This document shows, in pieces, positions 10,031-17,773 of a stretch of DNA of 64,000 nucleotides. The notes beneath the pieces were generated by a model, which made no database searches, was not told the origin of the DNA, and was given only the letters and a program-made list of their open reading frames with translations. How positions within the stretch are numbered: the first letter of the stretch is position 1; each line of letters begins with the position of its first letter. The translations under genes were made by a program, and so were the position numbers. The DNA is taken from the NCBI RefSeq assembly GCF_016342405.1, contig NZ_JAEINN010000003.1, positions 62,001 to 126,000 of the forward strand, in the 5' to 3' direction. The DNA comes from Maridesulfovibrio ferrireducens (GTDB taxonomy: Bacteria > Desulfobacterota > Desulfovibrionia > Desulfovibrionales > Desulfovibrionaceae).

Positions 10031-10927
10031 ATGCCTAAGAAAAATATAGCGTGGGACGGTATCAGTTTTGAAATACCATCCAAATTTGAAGTCAGTGGTA
10101 TTGATAAGCGTTTCATACAACTCGACAATGGAGAACACCCCTGCGTTGAAATCAGGTGGTACGACTCTGGAAAAACATATAAACAGCAAAACTACTTCAG
10201 ACAGTTAGCTAAAAAAATAGAAGTCTCTTCCGGGATTAAAATAGAATCATCAGTCTTGCCTTCATCGTGGAAAAAACCACTGGAAAGATTTCATTCCACA
10301 GCATTCTATTGGCAATCAGACCTTTCAACTGGACGTGGAGTAATGTTCTATTGCCCTAAATCAGCTCAGGTTATGCTAATTCAATTTATAGGCAAAGGCG
10401 GAGAACAGCTGGAAGACGCGGCAATTTCATTATTCAGCAGTATTAAATTTTATAACAACGAAGAATTCACTCCTTGGCGTATATACGATATGGAAGCAAC
10501 CCTCCCAGTTGCTTACAAACTGGATTCGTTCGAGTTTAAGCCTGGGCGATTTAAAATAATTTTATGCAGCGAAAATGAATCCATTTCTCTCTACAGAATA
10601 AGCCCGGCGGACACTCTTTTAAAAGAGCGTTCTCTCGGAGATTTTTCAAAAGAATTTTTTAAAGATGACATTAATAGACTTGATCTATCTATTGCGGAGC
10701 TCCAGTTTGACTCAGGCGCAACCTGCATGTTCGGACAAGACAAAAAACCCTCTGCTGCTAAAATAACCATGTCAAAATTAAGTTCTAAACGTCGTCCATT
10801 CGGCCAAATCGAAGCAAGATACACAAAGGATGCTAACCGCATCCAAGCTGTTCTTATCTGCTCGCGTACAACTATCCCGGACAACAGAATGCAAAACATC
10901 TTTGAGAATTATTCAATTGTTCAATAG
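10031..10927 (+). CDS. Unknown protein with two similar halves, partner of a PqqD-like protein
   Basis: A 298-aa soluble protein that I do not recognise. It has no signal peptide or membrane segment. The two halves look alike in outline: each has a short strand with a proline (SFEIPSKFEV near 10-20; ATLPVAYKLDSFEF near 157-170) followed by alternating strands, which suggests a duplicated beta-rich domain. The stop codon overlaps the likely TTG start of the PqqD-like gene by 11 bp, so the two are probably translationally coupled and act together. Start ATG 10031 follows AAAAGGAATATATA. Confidence 0.7.
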   Translation: MPKKNIAWDGISFEIPSKFEVSGIDKRFIQLDNGEHPCVEIRWYDSGKTYKQQNYFRQLAKKIEVSSGIKIESSVLPSSWKKPLERFHSTAFYWQSDLSTGRGVMFYCPKSAQVMLIQFIGKGGEQLEDAAISLFSSIKFYNNEEFTPWRIYDMEATLPVAYKLDSFEFKPGRFKIILCSENESISLYRISPADTLLKERSLGDFSKEFFKDDINRLDLSIAELQFDSGATCMFGQDKKPSAAKITMSKLSSKRRPFGQIEARYTKDANRIQAVLICSRTTIPDNRMQNIFENYSIVQ

Positions 10928-11309
10928 AAAAAAGAAAAAGATACTTCCAGAAATGACAAGAGGCGAAGCTCTAGCCTGTAAACCTGTAAAAAATTTGGAT
11001 ATTGAAGAGACATGGACGGACCACAATAAAATAATATTGTCTTACCCTTTGCGCCTGAAACCTATTTTTTCCGATGTAGCAAAAAAATATGGTCTATGGA
11101 AAGAAGGACGTCCACCCATGAAAAGATTAGAACTGGATGATATGGGTACTATGGTATGGGGCATGATTGACGGAAAAAACAGCGTAAGAAAGATATCTGC
11201 AGCTTTTGCTGAAAAGTATACAGTGCTACCACGCGAAGCAGAAGTTGCAACAGCATCTTTTCTGAAAGACTTAGGTAAACGAGGACTCATTGCGTTCAGC
11301 ATGAAATAA
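10917..11309 (+). CDS. PqqD-family (RiPP-recognition-like) protein
   Basis: The core (LDDMGTMVWGMIDGKNSVRKI, then FAEKYTV...EVATASFLKDLGKRGLI) fits the PqqD winged-helix fold, in which LD..G..vW..iDG..sv..I and a C-terminal F...L...GLI are typical. Classical PqqD binds a precursor peptide and presents it to a radical SAM enzyme. No radical SAM enzyme or precursor gene is adjacent, so the partner may be elsewhere. I prefer TTG 10917: it overlaps the upstream stop, has GAGA 9-10 bases before it, and gives a basic start (FNRKKKK). ATG 10953 is the conservative alternative and would give 118 aa. Confidence 0.75.
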   Translation: MFNRKKKKILPEMTRGEALACKPVKNLDIEETWTDHNKIILSYPLRLKPIFSDVAKKYGLWKEGRPPMKRLELDDMGTMVWGMIDGKNSVRKISAAFAEKYTVLPREAEVATASFLKDLGKRGLIAFSMK

Positions 11310-11358
11310 ATAATTCATAGCAATGACTTAAGACCGACTGACAAGATTTAACTACAAA

Positions 11359-11787
11359 TCAGCTACACGTAAGTTTAATATACTCTTCAAAACTGACACC
11401 ATTCCAGACTTTACTTACCCAATAAGCAGTAGCCCAGATCATCAATGCGGTGCACTGCACATCTGACAATCTTTTCAGCTTAGCTTCAAGATTACCGCGA
11501 CTAACACCGTGGGTAACATGAATATTGTCAATTTCACATGCTTCTTCGACACGCAAGAATAAATAAGCTCCCTTGCATTGATTGGGCAGAATTTTCACAC
11601 CACTATACGCTTCTAAAACAGTCCTTAGCTCAGCAACGTTAAGTTCCCTTGCCGTATCCCGCATAGATTTGAAAAACATATCCACGGCCCAGGGAAGAAT
11701 AAATTCAGCACCGGCACTTTTCGTTTTAAAATAATTCTTAAGCCATTGCTCATGGTCATGTGTAATTCTAGCTGCAACTTGCGGCAT
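11359..11787 (-). CDS. Hypothetical protein, 142 aa
   Basis: A 142-aa soluble protein with mixed helices, three scattered cysteines and no signal peptide or motif I can name. It has a strong ribosome binding site (AGGAGG, 7 bases before ATG), which supports it as a real gene. It is convergent with the PqqD-like gene (50 bp between stops) and lies 103 bp downstream of the MerR-type gene on the same strand, with an AT-rich gap that may hold its own promoter. No function can be proposed from sequence. Confidence 0.7.
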   Translation of the reverse strand: MPQVAARITHDHEQWLKNYFKTKSAGAEFILPWAVDMFFKSMRDTARELNVAELRTVLEAYSGVKILPNQCKGAYLFLRVEEACEIDNIHVTHGVSRGNLEAKLKRLSDVQCTALMIWATAYWVSKVWNGVSFEEYIKLTCS

Positions 11788-11890
11788 CTCGACCTCCTGA
11801 TACTTCTCCAGACCTTATAATAATTATCTAAATATATTCATTTCAAGCGAATATCAAGACTTTTTCTAGAAAAATGAAAAGAGCGAGTTT

Positions 11891-12832
11891 TTAACGAACA
11901 AAGCTATCTCGTATCTGTTTAAAAAGACTGAACAAAAGAGCGTCAGGGACATTCTTATTATTGATATCCATACTTACAATACGAACAACAGTATTGTTAT
12001 TAGGAGTAACATTCTCTTCGGTCACCAAAACAATTGCTTTTTCATCGCCGGAAACATCTTCATTCGCAGCAATTACCAAAACCCAATTTGAATCTTTATT
12101 CTCCCATTTTAAATCAACACTACGATGTGAATTAACGCTGTTTTCAAGAAGCTTTACAAAATCTTCCAAGGAAAAGTGTTTGCGCCCTTTCCCAGACACA
12201 CCAAGATATTCTCCTTCTGAATTCTGAATAACCAATGGACGCTCAAGATATGCCGCAGAAGGAAATGAAGATTCATCAGGTCCGGAAGAAACACCGCCTT
12301 TCCTGAGTAATCTGAAAAGCTCCACTCTATCGCGCTTTAGTTGACCAATCTCCATGGCAAGATCCATTACGCGCTCATTAGTTTGTGCTTCCAGTTTACG
12401 CTTTTCACTTTTGAGAATTGAAACCTCATCACGCAAATCTCTAATTTCTGACTGAAACAACATCTGATTTGAAAGAAGATCGGATACTTTTTCTATTACA
12501 GAAGCAAGCCCCTGAACAACCGTCTGAACATCACCATCAGACTTAATTCCGGCATCATTGATCAACTGTTGGTCATTTTTAATACTATCAACTAACATTC
12601 CAAACTTTATTGATAATTCATTTTCAATCTGTTCAGTTGACCAATTCATACCATACATTTCGCGTATCCTCCTAAAAATTTCTAATACTTCAACAGAATA
12701 CCTCTGCCTACGAGACCCACCACCTGTAGATGGTATAAACCTCGAATATTTATCTTTATAATAAACAATAGTAGACGGGGGAATTCCAAGCCTTCTCCCC
12801 ACTTCCCTGAGACTCAAAGTTTGATCAAACAT
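11891..12832 (-). CDS. MerR-type regulator with coiled coil and unknown effector domain
   Basis: A 313-aa protein. The N-terminus (LREVGRRLGIPPSTIVYYKDKY, about 7-28) is a MerR-like winged helix-turn-helix; a basic SRRQRY segment and a second helix bundle follow. Residues ~140-180 form a predicted coiled coil with heptads of R, E and L, as expected for a dimer. The last ~110 residues (from LEDFVKLLE) are an alpha/beta domain with no metal-binding cysteines, so it is not a metal-sensing MerR. The promoter region just upstream has an inverted repeat (12848-12872) that could be its own operator. The effector is unknown. Confidence 0.8.
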   Translation of the reverse strand: MFDQTLSLREVGRRLGIPPSTIVYYKDKYSRFIPSTGGGSRRQRYSVEVLEIFRRIREMYGMNWSTEQIENELSIKFGMLVDSIKNDQQLINDAGIKSDGDVQTVVQGLASVIEKVSDLLSNQMLFQSEIRDLRDEVSILKSEKRKLEAQTNERVMDLAMEIGQLKRDRVELFRLLRKGGVSSGPDESSFPSAAYLERPLVIQNSEGEYLGVSGKGRKHFSLEDFVKLLENSVNSHRSVDLKWENKDSNWVLVIAANEDVSGDEKAIVLVTEENVTPNNNTVVRIVSMDINNKNVPDALLFSLFKQIRDSFVR

Positions 12833-12847
12833 AACACTTGCACACCT

Positions 12848-12872
12848 GTTGTTTATTTATACATTGAACAAC
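12848..12872. promoter_or_regulatory. Candidate MerR-type operator (inverted repeat)
   Basis: GTTGTT and AACAAC form a perfect 6-bp inverted repeat separated by 13 bp, 16 bp upstream of the start codon of the MerR-type gene. Further out, the 10-bp word TATAAACATA occurs twice (12885-12894 and 12960-12969), and a near reverse complement lies inside the repeat. Autoregulation is inferred only from position and symmetry. Confidence 0.35.
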
Positions 12873-13091
12873 TAATATAACACATATAAACATACGTCAA
12901 CCCCATTTTAAACAATTAAACAATCAAATGATCAAACAAAATTTATTCGCAACTTCCTGTATAAACATAGACAAAGGGCAAAAGATGCTTACTACATTAA
13001 TAGAAGGTATTGGATAAACATGAACGGAGGGTAAGAGAAAATAGAATCGGAACTAAAAAAAATATGCGAATTGAGTCGCGAAAACAAAAAA

Positions 13092-13176
13092 GTAAGTGCG
13101 TGATCAGGGGGAGTATCCCCACCGCCGCATAGTGTGGCAATACGCACTTTTCTCTTGCCTAATTGCATTAGGAGAG
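13092..13176 (+). ncRNA. Structured intergenic RNA candidate with three-way junction
   Basis: Within the 460-bp gap 12833-13292, an 8-bp outer stem (AAGTGCGT 94-101 with ACGCACTT 142-149, counted from 13000) encloses two hairpins. One is GGGG/CCCC (108-111 with 117-120); the other is GCCGCA/TGTGGC (124-129 with 133-138, one G-U). That is a classic three-way junction. Directly after it, CTCT-CCTAAT pairs with ATTAGG-AGAG (152-176). A third hairpin, GTTAGA/TCTAAC, lies at 13195-13211. No coding potential is visible. It ends 117 bp before the HD-GYP gene on the + strand and could be a leader or independent RNA; it does not match a riboswitch consensus I know. The strand is assumed. Confidence 0.45.
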
Positions 13177-13292
13177 TATATCAAAAAAAGGGGGGTTAGA
13201 CACAATCTAACTATTTATATCTGTTAGTCTTATTAAACTCAAAAAAAGGGATATACACCAACCTCATCCTGATAACAAAAATACTCTTTATA

Positions 13293-14438
13293 ATGTTAGA
13301 AAAAATCCAAACAAAAAATCTTCAGGAAGGAATGTACATCGTTTGTTCAGCAAACGGATACCCCGGTATTCCGCATAATCTTGCAAACAAATATATATCA
13401 ACTAAAGATAGTATTTTAACCTTACTTCGTTGTGACATTCGAGAAGTTCTTATAGACTCTTCTAAAAGTACCGTTGGAGAATCTTTCCCACAGACTTCCT
13501 ACTCTGAAGAAATACTATTTGCCCGCGAAACGTACACGAAAACTTTAAAAATCATTCAAAATATATTTGAAACAATTGAAAACGGCGGAGATCTTGATAT
13601 TGAGCAATACGGAAATAATATTAACCCGTTATTAGACTCAATTGAAAGAAACAGCTGTGCAACAGCAAGTCTGACTATTCTAGCTCGAACCAACAAATAT
13701 ATATTCACACACAGCCTGAACACTGCCATTTTAAGCGCAATCCTCGGAAGGTTCATGGGTCTTTCCCGCGAGTCAATCAAAGAGCTTACTATTTCCGCGA
13801 TGCTGATGAATATCGGTACAATATGGATCCCCGGCGATATTTTAAATAAGAAAGGAAAGCTTACACAGCAAGAATTTTCGGAAATAAAAAAACACCCTGT
13901 AATTGCTTGTAACTATTTAAAAAAACAAGAAAATATTTCAATAGACATAATAAGAGCTGTTCTTTCACATCATGAACGAGATGATTGCTCCGGATATCCT
14001 GAAGGATTATCTGGAAATGAAATTCCACAATATTCCAGAATTATTTCAATTTGTGATTCCTATGATGCCATGACATCTGAGCGACCCTATAGAGACGCCA
14101 TGGACCCCAATATGGCAATAAAACATCTCTATTCTATGAAAAACACAGCTTTTCACCCACGTTATTTGGAAAGTTTCATCAAATGTATAGGAATTTATCC
14201 TGTAGGGTGTTTTGTAAAACTGTCAGACGGGCGTTATGGGGTAGTAATGAACAACACTCCGCAAGCTCCCCTGTTACCTCAAATAAAAATTGTATTCGAC
14301 AGCAGGTTCAGAGCAACTCACCCTGAGTATGTAGATCTCTCCCAAAGAACATCTGGAAGCAAAGGATCAAACTTAGAAATAGTTGAATGTATTCATCCGA
14401 AAACTTTCAAACTCGAATTAGATCGTTTTCTCTGGTAG
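13293..14438 (+). CDS. HD-GYP-family protein lacking the HD dyad
   Basis: A 381-aa soluble protein. A ~60-residue N-terminal part (LQEGMYIV) is typical of the domain preceding many HD-GYP phosphodiesterases. The HD-GYP domain is clear: HSLNTAILSAILGR (about 145-158), KHPVIACNYL, LSHHERDDCSGYP with GYP at 234-236, and SERPYRDAM. The family degrades c-di-GMP with a di- or tri-iron site. Here the signature HD of LLHDIGK reads M172-N173 (LMNIGT), so key metal ligands are missing; it may bind or sense c-di-GMP instead of cleaving it. It converges with the Hpt gene, with 7 bp between stop codons. Confidence 0.88.
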   Translation: MLEKIQTKNLQEGMYIVCSANGYPGIPHNLANKYISTKDSILTLLRCDIREVLIDSSKSTVGESFPQTSYSEEILFARETYTKTLKIIQNIFETIENGGDLDIEQYGNNINPLLDSIERNSCATASLTILARTNKYIFTHSLNTAILSAILGRFMGLSRESIKELTISAMLMNIGTIWIPGDILNKKGKLTQQEFSEIKKHPVIACNYLKKQENISIDIIRAVLSHHERDDCSGYPEGLSGNEIPQYSRIISICDSYDAMTSERPYRDAMDPNMAIKHLYSMKNTAFHPRYLESFIKCIGIYPVGCFVKLSDGRYGVVMNNTPQAPLLPQIKIVFDSRFRATHPEYVDLSQRTSGSKGSNLEIVECIHPKTFKLELDRFLW

Positions 14439-14445
14439 AAAATAC

Positions 14446-14754
14446 TTATTTTTCTTCAAAGACTATCTCTACACGGGCAACATAGTCTTTAAGCTGAACC
14501 AGCAACTGATCTATGTTTATAATATCCTCATCCAATGCAGCTCTTTCAAGACTCCTCCCAAGCTCAGCGAGGATGATAAAACCATAGTTGAGCGCAGAGC
14601 CTTTCATATTATGCCCGAGCCTATTTATTGTTGCTAAATCGGATTTTTTAAAAGCTGCATCCAAGGCTGCTATCTCCAAATCAGTATTTATCATAAAATT
14701 ACTCACGAGTTCTTTTAACTCACTATCAATAATTTCCGTAATATTTTTTGACAT
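14446..14754 (-). CDS. Stand-alone Hpt (histidine phosphotransfer) domain protein
   Basis: A 102-aa all-helical protein with the Hpt signature LGHNMKGSALNYGF (about 47-60); the His in H-x2-K-G-S-A is the phosphoacceptor. It would relay phosphate between a hybrid kinase receiver and a response regulator. A hybrid kinase with a degenerate Hpt lies at 33928-35883 and could use such a partner; the single-domain receiver at 15982-16383 is another possible partner. Both pairings are inference. A GAGG-like ribosome binding site precedes the ATG. Confidence 0.85.
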   Translation of the reverse strand: MSKNITEIIDSELKELVSNFMINTDLEIAALDAAFKKSDLATINRLGHNMKGSALNYGFIILAELGRSLERAALDEDIINIDQLLVQLKDYVARVEIVFEEK

Positions 14755-14875
14755 ACTTCCTCACCTCTTCTCTTAACTTTTAATTTTATGAAAGCATAAA
14801 ATATATTATTTTTTTCAATCAACGCATTAATTAATTTACATATAATACAAAGAATAAAAAAAACTCAGACTAAAC

Positions 14876-14908
14876 AAAAAAGGGCATTGTCTCAAATGAC
14901 AATGCCCT
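14876..14908 (-). terminator. Rho-independent terminator for the Tim44-like gene
   Basis: AGGGCATTGTC and GACAATGCCCT form a perfect 11-bp stem with a 6-nt loop. An A-run at 14876-14880 reads as a T-run on the - strand, 32 bp beyond the stop of the gene at 14941. Confidence 0.88.
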
Positions 14909-14940
14909 AAATAGACTGACTCTATAAAGATTTTTATTTA

Positions 14941-15873
14941 CTAATCTTCAAGTTGCTGCAAACCGTCGAGCTTCCACATTGCAGAGTCGTTATTTTCTTT
15001 AACAAAATTCCAAACTTCACGAACCTGAGAAGGCTGAGATTGATTAGCTTCTTCTCTGAGAAGTACATCATAATAAACTGTTGCCAGAATATTAGAACCC
15101 TCTTCTTTAACTTCAAGAAGTCTGGCGTTAATAAGCATAATATCAGTTTTAGAAGGAGTAGGATCTTCAGCGGCCTGCTGCTTTATTTCATCTACAACAG
15201 TTTTATTCGCGAATTGTTCAATATCAGCAATATCACGTTTATCCCAAGATGCTTGAAGACGAGTATAAATAGCCTTAGCACCTTCAAGAAAATCTTCCGA
15301 ATCAAAACCGGCCGGAACACCTATTTCAGGACTGTCTTGCTCAGTATCTACAGGAGCGGCACTCGGCGCTGATGCTGGTTTAGAAGAAAGATGATCCCAC
15401 GCATTCTGAGAATTTTGCTCTCTACGCGCGAAGAGATCGTTGTCGTTTGTCTGCCTTGGAGGCGCTTGTTGCTGTTGGGATTTATTCTGACCAAAGAGAG
15501 AACTGGAACCGCCATTTCGCGATTTAAAAAACTTAAATCCGAGATAAATTAACAGTCCGATAATCAAAATATTAAAAAATCCGCCGCCGCCGCCACCCAT
15601 TCCACCACCAAGCATAGAACCTAGGAATGTTCCTGCCAACAGACCACCCATAAGCCCCATTCCGGGACGGGCAAAGCCACTCTGCTTATTCGCCCCTGCA
15701 GCCTTACTTTGTGTAGAAGTAGCTGTGGTAGGTTTTTGATACGACTTTGAAAAAGATGGCTTACTGCCGAAGGATCTACCACCACCGAATCTCCTTGCAT
15801 CTGCATCACCGGCCATAATAGCAAGCAGACAAATCATTGTAAGCGGGAGAACCAAGTACCCGAGTAGTTTCAT
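14941..15873 (-). CDS. Tim44-like domain membrane protein
   Basis: A 310-aa protein. It has a signal or anchor segment (LVLPLTMICLLAIMAGDADA, about 6-25), a Ser/Lys/Gln-rich linker, a glycine-rich hydrophobic stretch (about 72-110, including GGGMGGGGGGFF) with a membrane segment, another Gln-rich linker, and a C-terminal Tim44-like domain (about 195-305). The latter begins FLEGAKAIYTRLQASWDKRD and ends in VREVWNF...MWKLDGLQQ. Bacterial Tim44-like proteins of this build are widespread in proteobacteria, but their role is poorly known; the domain may bind proteins or lipid at the membrane. Monocistronic, with its own terminator. Confidence 0.85.
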   Translation of the reverse strand: MKLLGYLVLPLTMICLLAIMAGDADARRFGGGRSFGSKPSFSKSYQKPTTATSTQSKAAGANKQSGFARPGMGLMGGLLAGTFLGSMLGGGMGGGGGGFFNILIIGLLIYLGFKFFKSRNGGSSSLFGQNKSQQQQAPPRQTNDNDLFARREQNSQNAWDHLSSKPASAPSAAPVDTEQDSPEIGVPAGFDSEDFLEGAKAIYTRLQASWDKRDIADIEQFANKTVVDEIKQQAAEDPTPSKTDIMLINARLLEVKEEGSNILATVYYDVLLREEANQSQPSQVREVWNFVKENNDSAMWKLDGLQQLED

Positions 15874-15895
15874 CTAAAACCTCATAGTATTTAAA

Positions 15896-15921
15896 TTAAA
15901 AAATATGCGGCAAAAGCCGCA
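15896..15921 (-). terminator. Terminator after the response regulator gene
   Basis: TGCGGC and GCCGCA pair around an AAAA loop. On the - strand this hairpin is followed by ATATTTTTTAA. It lies 61 bp beyond the stop of the receiver gene at 15982. Confidence 0.65.
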
Positions 15922-15981
15922 GATTAAATACTAATACACAATTCATATCTGTCCAGCACAATCGTATCACTATTTACAAAA

Positions 15982-16383
15982 TCATACATCTAGCCCGATT
16001 TCAGACATAATACTATTTAGTTTTTCTAAAGTAATAGGCTTTACAAGGTAGTGCGTAGCTCCCCCTTTGTAATAAGCCTCGATAACCGTTTTCGGATCGG
16101 ATAAAGCCGTTGTCATTATCACGCGAGATTCATCCTTAGGGAGTATTGAATGTTTGTTTTCAATTTCACGAATCTTTTTAAGCGCTTCTTGACCATCCAT
16201 TTCCGGCATCATAATATCCATACAAATCAAGTCATATTTTTCGCCTTTGATTATGGACTCTTCAAACATCGTTACAGCCTCTATTCCGTTAATAGCGCTA
16301 TCACACTGTCCATAACTCTCCATCATATGCGAAAGAAATTTTCTGCTTGCAAGCTCATCTTCTACTACCAGTATTCTTATCAT
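15982..16383 (-). CDS. Single-domain response regulator (CheY-like)
   Basis: A 133-aa receiver domain with nothing attached. The acidic pair is E8-D9 (VVEDE), the phosphoacceptor Asp is D56 in ICMDIMMPEMDG, the conserved Thr lies in MTTALS and the Lys in LVKPI near 115. Proteins of this type carry signals between kinases, Hpt proteins and outputs. No kinase is adjacent, although an Hpt gene lies 1.2 kb away on the same strand. Role in chemotaxis or another pathway cannot be assigned. Confidence 0.9.
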   Translation of the reverse strand: MIRILVVEDELASRKFLSHMMESYGQCDSAINGIEAVTMFEESIIKGEKYDLICMDIMMPEMDGQEALKKIREIENKHSILPKDESRVIMTTALSDPKTVIEAYYKGGATHYLVKPITLEKLNSIMSEIGLDV

Positions 16384-16557
16384 GAAAACTCCATCGCTTA
16401 AATTTCAGTCACAACGATTCAACTTAATAACCTAATATTATAAAGTTAAATTATTGCATTTAAAAATTAACTTCTATTATTTATTTCCAACTTTAATCAT
16501 CTTGCAGATAGTTAAAATCAAAGGTACTTACACAACAAAACTTAATAGGAACCTAAC

Positions 16558-16884
16558 ATGATCAATACGATTCTATCCATACCTTTTTTTATAAACGGAA
16601 AACTCGGCACCGGCCCTCATTGGGATCACTGGCCATTTGGCCCCGGATACGGAGATTTAAACGCATCACTGTTAAAGCTAGCTTTTGTTGCCGTAATATT
16701 AGGAGCTATCATTCTCTTTTTAAGAGTACTCTTCGGACCTAAAGGTTTTTTCAGAGATAAAGAACTTGATAGAGAAGCAGCAGAAATGCGTGTAAAAGCT
16801 CTCAAAGATCTAGAAGCTGATTTAGAATCAGGTGCTATATCAGAACTTGACTATAAATTTAAAAAGAAAAGACTATTACTCTAA
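16558..16884 (+). CDS. Small membrane protein with SHOCT-like C-terminus
   Basis: A 108-aa protein with an aromatic, histidine-rich segment (GPHWDHWPFGPGYG, about 19-32), one clear membrane helix (LLKLAFVAVILGAIILFLRVLF, about 38-59) and a charged helical tail. The last ~30 residues (LKDLEADLESGAISELDYKFKKKRLL) resemble a SHOCT motif, in which a short helix, an acidic loop and .EFe.kK..LL recur at protein ends. Function unknown. It is followed after 11 bp by the HD-domain gene, so the two are probably cotranscribed. Start ATG 16558 follows AATAGGAACCTAAC. Confidence 0.7.
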   Translation: MINTILSIPFFINGKLGTGPHWDHWPFGPGYGDLNASLLKLAFVAVILGAIILFLRVLFGPKGFFRDKELDREAAEMRVKALKDLEADLESGAISELDYKFKKKRLLL

Positions 16885-16895
16885 CCGAATTAGAT

Positions 16896-17657
16896 ATGAT
16901 TACTTTCAAAAAGATATTTTCAAACTTCAGCCTTTCTTATATCGAAAATGCTGAAGAATGTGAATTGCCGGATTATCAGCTGAAATATGACCACTCTTTA
17001 AGAGTGCTCGATAATTGTCAGGAGATTTGTGATTCTTTAAATCTTTATGAAAAATCTGCTTCAACCTACAAAATTGCAGCACTTTTCCATGATACAGGAC
17101 GCTTTCCGCAATATCTGAAATATAAAACATTCAGTGATGCCAACTCTTGCAACCACGCAACTTTAGGAGTGAAATATATTCTTCGCAAAAAGTTGCTTGA
17201 AGATTTGCCAAAATCACAACTTCGTATCATACTCGGAGCAGTCGCCCTGCATAATAGGAATGTGCTTCCGTCGAATATATCCAAAGAACTCAAATTCACG
17301 ACTGAAATAGTGCGGGATTCAGATAAAATAGATATTATGGGCGTTTTGCTTAAACATATGAAAGGGGTTGAGCCGTTAAGTTCAGTCCCCCTATTAGATT
17401 TAAAAGAAAAACCTGATGAGTTGACTGAATCTGTTTTATTATCTCTCGAAGCTTGTAAACAGGCCGCATATCGAGAAATGAATTGCTTAAACGATTTTCG
17501 CTTGTTGCTGCTAAGCTGGTCGTATGACCTTAATTTCAAATGGACAAAAAAACAGATGATAGAACGAGGAATTGTGGAAAGGATCTTTTCACAACTTCCC
17601 AAAAACCAGCGGATTGAAAAGCTATACGTCCCGATAATGAAGCAACTAAAATCTTAA
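16896..17657 (+). CDS. HD-domain phosphohydrolase
   Basis: A 253-aa soluble protein with an intact HD domain. The first His lies in YDHSLRV (about 30-36), the HD pair in ALFHDTGRFPQY near 62-73, a further His in ALHNRN and the closing Asp in RDSDKIDIMGV near 140-150. HD proteins hydrolyse phosphomonoesters or nucleotides with divalent metal; the substrate of this subgroup is not evident. Unlike the HD-GYP protein at 13293, all expected metal ligands are present. It lies 11 bp after the small membrane protein gene. Confidence 0.8.
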   Translation: MITFKKIFSNFSLSYIENAEECELPDYQLKYDHSLRVLDNCQEICDSLNLYEKSASTYKIAALFHDTGRFPQYLKYKTFSDANSCNHATLGVKYILRKKLLEDLPKSQLRIILGAVALHNRNVLPSNISKELKFTTEIVRDSDKIDIMGVLLKHMKGVEPLSSVPLLDLKEKPDELTESVLLSLEACKQAAYREMNCLNDFRLLLLSWSYDLNFKWTKKQMIERGIVERIFSQLPKNQRIEKLYVPIMKQLKS

Positions 17658-17773
17658 TCACCTATACTTTTTATAACTCAGCACCTGTTCTTGCCTTTTG
17701 CGCTTTAATACTTATTTTTATACAGAAACGTTTTTAATAAACTGTTAACCCACTAATAAATGGACACTTAAAC

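Noticed and set aside
13092-13176. c-di-GMP, purine or other known riboswitch
   Set aside because: The junction and loop bases do not match a consensus I can recall; called only a structured RNA candidate.
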